Shown here: one piece after another, positions 61,512 to 64,000 of the stretch | Position numbering within the stretch: position 1 is the stretch's first letter | Layout: each line of letters starts with the position of its first letter | Assembly: GCA_034437575.1 (NCBI GenBank) | Contig: DAOTTY010000081.1 | Span: forward strand, 62,001-126,000 | Length of the DNA: 64,000 nucleotides | From: DAOTTY01 sp034437575 | Lineage (GTDB): Bacteria > Chloroflexota > Anaerolineae > Aggregatilineales > Phototrophicaceae | Direction of reading: 5' to 3' | The notes under the pieces: model-generated | What the model was told of the DNA's origin: nothing | The model's database searches: none | What the model saw: the letters and a program-made list of their open reading frames with translations, nothing else | Made by a program: the position numbers and the translations under genes

Positions 61512-61874
61512 ATGACAGACGTAAACCCAGGCAATTACTTCACATCTGAGTTTGAGCGATTAAAAGAGCGGATTAACCAGGCACTAGAGGACGGACGGCG
61601 TGCAGTCGTCGGGGCTTTCACACACGCTGACCGTCGAAATGCAGGGAGAGGCTTTGACATTGCAAGGAAAAACAACCCCAACCCAAACCCTGCTTGTTGG
61701 GGCCTATCTCAATCAGGAGCGCCAATTCGGGCGGTTTAGCCGCCCCCTTTAATATCGGTACAGGTAAACTCGCAGCCAGCCTTAGCCCATGTGAAGCACG
61801 GTGTTATCCCAGTCGCGTTACCGCTGGCTGAGGACAAGCCATCCGAAACCATAGAGATTAAGGTTGCAAATTAG
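61512..61874 (+). pseudogene. Frameshifted remnant of an Hsp20 (alpha-crystallin) small heat-shock gene
   Basis: The start codon at 61512 opens a frame MTDVNPGNYFTSEFERLKERINQ that looks like an Hsp20 N-terminus. Past about 61620 that frame becomes meaningless, while another frame reads TLTVEMQGEALTLQGK and AYLNQERQFGRFSRPL (crystallin-core motifs) to a stop at 61750. A third frame then gives NIGTGKLAASLS, and the first frame resumes with HVKHGVIPVALPLAEDK and ends at a TAG (61872). So there are three frame changes, and the early crystallin region between the first two pieces appears deleted. Neighbours are intact. Not functional as a single protein. Confidence 0.8.
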
Positions 61875-62926
61875 CCCTGTGCCGGTGAGTCTTCCGCATC
61901 AATGTGCTCAGCCCGCAGTACGTCTAGCTCCACATCAAGCATCATCAAAAGCGCCTCTTTTTCTTCTTCTGGTAAATGGCACCGCTGAAACGCATTGCGG
62001 GTCAGCGTTTCCATTTGCTCAATCGTCAAGCCGTCGGCCTGCAAAATCGCTAGATACTCGTCGCTAATCTGGCTGCGAAAGAGCGCTGGCATGTCTGAAC
62101 TGATAACCAGGGTAACGCCACTATCATACAGCGTCTGATATGGATACTTTGTAATATCTTTAACCCGACCGTATGCGAGGGCGCGTGCAGCGCCAATGCA
62201 CAACAGCACATCATGATTTTGCATGGCCGCCAGCGTTTCGGGCGATTCGTTAAGACCCCATCCATCCACCACGGCTTCCAATCCAAGCAGGTCAATGGCT
62301 TCATCAACGTCATCTTTCTCACTCAGGTATGCCGCTCGTGCGAGTGCCTTCTTTTCCGCAGTCCGAAACGCCCGCTCAAATTGATCTAGCGAGACAGGTT
62401 TGTTGCCACGCTGCCCAACCAGCGCCAGCCCAACAACGCCGCCCTTCTCTGCCGTGTGGCTGGTTGCCCAACGCGCCACTTCATCAGCACGGCGGGGGTC
62501 ATTTCTTGGGATAAGCATAATCCAGCGCATTTGCACGCCCCAGGCACGCTCAGCCCGGTCACGTCCATCGTTCAGTGCGTTGATGAAAGCTTCAAATGTG
62601 AGGTCATTAGACACGAATGATAACGGGTTTACACCAATCTCAGCATAGCGCACATTCTGTTTAGAAAGCACCACCCCAACATCGTAGATGGCCCGTGTCA
62701 GGTCATCGCTATATTGTAACCAGCTCCGCAGCATCTCCGTCAGGTCATCCAGCTTTTTGAAGTCCGGCTTTTCGTACAGGTCCAGCCAGCGGTCAAAGCG
62801 CTTAACACTGTCCTGCATTTCGTTCTGATCCGCAAACATGAGCATCGTCTCACGCGGCACAGCACCTTCTAGTTGCAAGAAAAGCTCCACTTTCGGCAAT
62901 GCGCGGATGTAGCTCTCAACCGTCAT
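61871..62926 (-). CDS. Adenosine-deaminase-like protein lacking the metal ligands
   Basis: 351 residues alignable by eye with adenosine deaminase over its whole length. PKVELFLQLEGAV corresponds to PKxELHxHLEG but the two metal His are Phe and Gln. RAAYLSE replaces VHAGE (His lost, Glu kept), VVDGWG replaces RIGHG (His lost), and SSDMP replaces TDDP (one Asp kept). So the zinc site and catalytic His appear absent and deaminase activity is unlikely. The reading frame is long and intact, so the protein may have another role such as nucleoside binding. Overlaps the tail of the hsp20 remnant. Confidence 0.75.
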   Translation of the reverse strand: MTVESYIRALPKVELFLQLEGAVPRETMLMFADQNEMQDSVKRFDRWLDLYEKPDFKKLDDLTEMLRSWLQYSDDLTRAIYDVGVVLSKQNVRYAEIGVNPLSFVSNDLTFEAFINALNDGRDRAERAWGVQMRWIMLIPRNDPRRADEVARWATSHTAEKGGVVGLALVGQRGNKPVSLDQFERAFRTAEKKALARAAYLSEKDDVDEAIDLLGLEAVVDGWGLNESPETLAAMQNHDVLLCIGAARALAYGRVKDITKYPYQTLYDSGVTLVISSDMPALFRSQISDEYLAILQADGLTIEQMETLTRNAFQRCHLPEEEKEALLMMLDVELDVLRAEHIDAEDSPAQG

Positions 62927-62949
62927 CTTTATAATCTCCTCAATGTGAT

Positions 62950-64000
62950 CTAGCTGGTGGCAATACCGTCAGCGATTGGTACATTCTCACGTCTGTCATC
63001 ACAGGCGCGGATAAATGCCTGGAACAAAGCGTGTGGCCGATTGGGACGGCTGGTGAACTCCGGGTGGAACTGGCTGCCAATCATAAAGGGATGTCCTGGC
63101 AATTCTGCAATTTCAACCAAGTCCGAATCCGGATTAACCCCACTGAAGCGCATTCCTGCTTCTTCAAACCGTGCCCGGTACTCGTTGTTAAACTCAAACC
63201 GATGGCGATGGCGTTCCAGAATCTGCGTGGTACCGTAGGCTTTTGCCGCCAGCGAATCGCTCTGTAAGTTGCAGGTATAGCAGCCCAAACGCATTGTGCC
63301 GCCCATATCCGTAATGCCGCGCTGTTCCAGCATAAGGCTTATGACCGGATGCGGCGTATTCACTTCAAACTCAGTGCTGTTGGCTTCTTCCAGGCCCATC
63401 ACATGCCTCGCAAAGTCAATACACATGGCCTGCATCCCCAGGCACAGCCCCAGGTACGGTACACCATATTCACGCGCATACTTGGCCGCCAGCACCTTAC
63501 CTTCCACACCGCGATAGCCAAAGCCACCTGGGACCACAATACCATCCACACTGGCGAGTAAATCTTCCCCGCGTCCCTTCTCCAAATCGCCGGAATACAC
63601 CCATTCGATCTCCAACAAGCGCCCCTGGGCACTGGCAGCGTGCAGCAGCGCTTCCTTAACACTCATGTAGGCATCATGCAGTTCAATGTACTTACCCACA
63701 ATCGCAACACGTACAGTCTTTTCAAGCTGGCGCATCCCGCCAATCATCTTACGCCATTCATCCAGGTCAGGCGACGGCGTTTCCAGTCCGAAATGCTGCA
63801 CAATATATGTACCCAAACCGCTATCTTCTAACAGCAGTGGCACCTCATAAAGTAAGTCACTCGTCTCCAATGGAATAACGGCTTCTTCGTCCACATTACA
63901 AAACAGCGCTATCTTCCGCGTGATGTCGGCGGTTACCGGGTAATCTGTGCGTGCCACAATAACATTGGGCTGCACACCACTTCCACGCAATTCACGAACA
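62950..64000 (-). CDS. pyrG: CTP synthase (partial, N-terminus outside window)
   Basis: About 350 residues of the C-terminal end: a synthetase-domain end (ELRGSGVQPNVIVARTDYP), linker and class I glutaminase domain with VPGGFGYRGVEGK, nucleophile Cys in GLCLGMQ, and the His/Glu of FHPEFTSRP. Makes CTP from UTP and glutamine. The frame stays open to the window edge; a TTG at 63990 is not the start. It precedes the deaminase-like gene by 23 bases, so both may be in one operon. Confidence 0.95.
   Translation of the reverse strand, partial: VRELRGSGVQPNVIVARTDYPVTADITRKIALFCNVDEEAVIPLETSDLLYEVPLLLEDSGLGTYIVQHFGLETPSPDLDEWRKMIGGMRQLEKTVRVAIVGKYIELHDAYMSVKEALLHAASAQGRLLEIEWVYSGDLEKGRGEDLLASVDGIVVPGGFGYRGVEGKVLAAKYAREYGVPYLGLCLGMQAMCIDFARHVMGLEEANSTEFEVNTPHPVISLMLEQRGITDMGGTMRLGCYTCNLQSDSLAAKAYGTTQILERHRHRFEFNNEYRARFEEAGMRFSGVNPDSDLVEIAELPGHPFMIGSQFHPEFTSRPNRPHALFQAFIRACDDRRENVPIADGIATS

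Noticed and set aside
1..64000. CRISPR arrays, insertion sequences, prophage or integron elements
   Set aside because: No regular repeat-spacer arrays, transposase or integrase genes, or terminal inverted repeats were found.

Overview
The window looks like a chromosomal segment of a Chloroflexota bacterium, most likely Anaerolineae-like. This is inferred from gene content and was not searched. The signs are a mevalonate-type isoprenoid pathway with an isopentenyl phosphate kinase, an LL-diaminopimelate aminotransferase, many secreted or lipid-anchored SH3/LysM/beta-propeller proteins with Thr-Pro linkers, a Ser/Thr kinase fused to a propeller, and a SufR-type regulator. Base composition is close to even. 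Genes are densely packed in short operons with many 1-4 base overlaps (ATGA, TAATG, TGATG). There is no phage, transposase, CRISPR array or rRNA.

Layout. 1-2471: isoprenoid genes (partial isopentenyl phosphate kinase, mevalonate kinase and a divergent phosphomevalonate-decarboxylase-like enzyme). 2568-9190: site-2 protease, HEAT-repeat protein, SCP-2 protein, then three exported proteins (propeller, LysM-M23 lipoprotein, SH3). 9262-10399: Fe-S carrier and SufR regulator, with a readable operator/promoter. 10562-17551: amino-acid biosynthesis (pheA, asd, hisD, an orphan kinase, and convergent hisZ-hisG). 17733-26452: SH3 proteins, response regulator, YigZ, tRNA-Glu, smpB, C-terminal protease, REC-GAF-histidine kinase, an acidic Thr-rich membrane protein and tRNA-Leu. 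26534-33818: housekeeping genes (plsX, fabF, trmFO, dapL, hflX, a small membrane protein and an acetyltransferase). 33815-37844: a two-component operon with an exported NHL propeller. 37935-49359: cell-surface/polysaccharide region with an eight-PKD lipoprotein, a G5 lipoprotein, a glycoside-hydrolase-like/O-antigen-ligase fusion, a second ligase, GtrA and a glycosyltransferase. 49546-55183: acyl carrier protein, ChlI-type AAA+ ATPase, type 2 IPP isomerase, polyprenyl diphosphate synthase and HemW. 55288-61498: a phospho-signalling cluster (Ser/Thr kinase-propeller, PP2C phosphatase, J-like/VWA protein, zinc-ribbon FHA protein, small protein, response regulator). 61512-64000: a frameshifted hsp20 remnant, an adenosine-deaminase-like protein lacking its metal ligands, and the 3' part of pyrG.

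How the genes fit together. The isoprenoid genes at the two ends (IPK, MVK, decarboxylase; Idi2, prenyl synthase) fit the alternative mevalonate route, in which mevalonate phosphate is decarboxylated to isopentenyl phosphate and IPK then makes IPP. The most unusual items are the phospho-signalling cluster, the hydrolase-like/ligase fusion, the long-form HisG next to a HisZ-like partner, the apparently metal-free adenosine-deaminase homologue, and the SufR palindrome that overlaps its own -35 box. All functions are read from recognisable motifs by eye.
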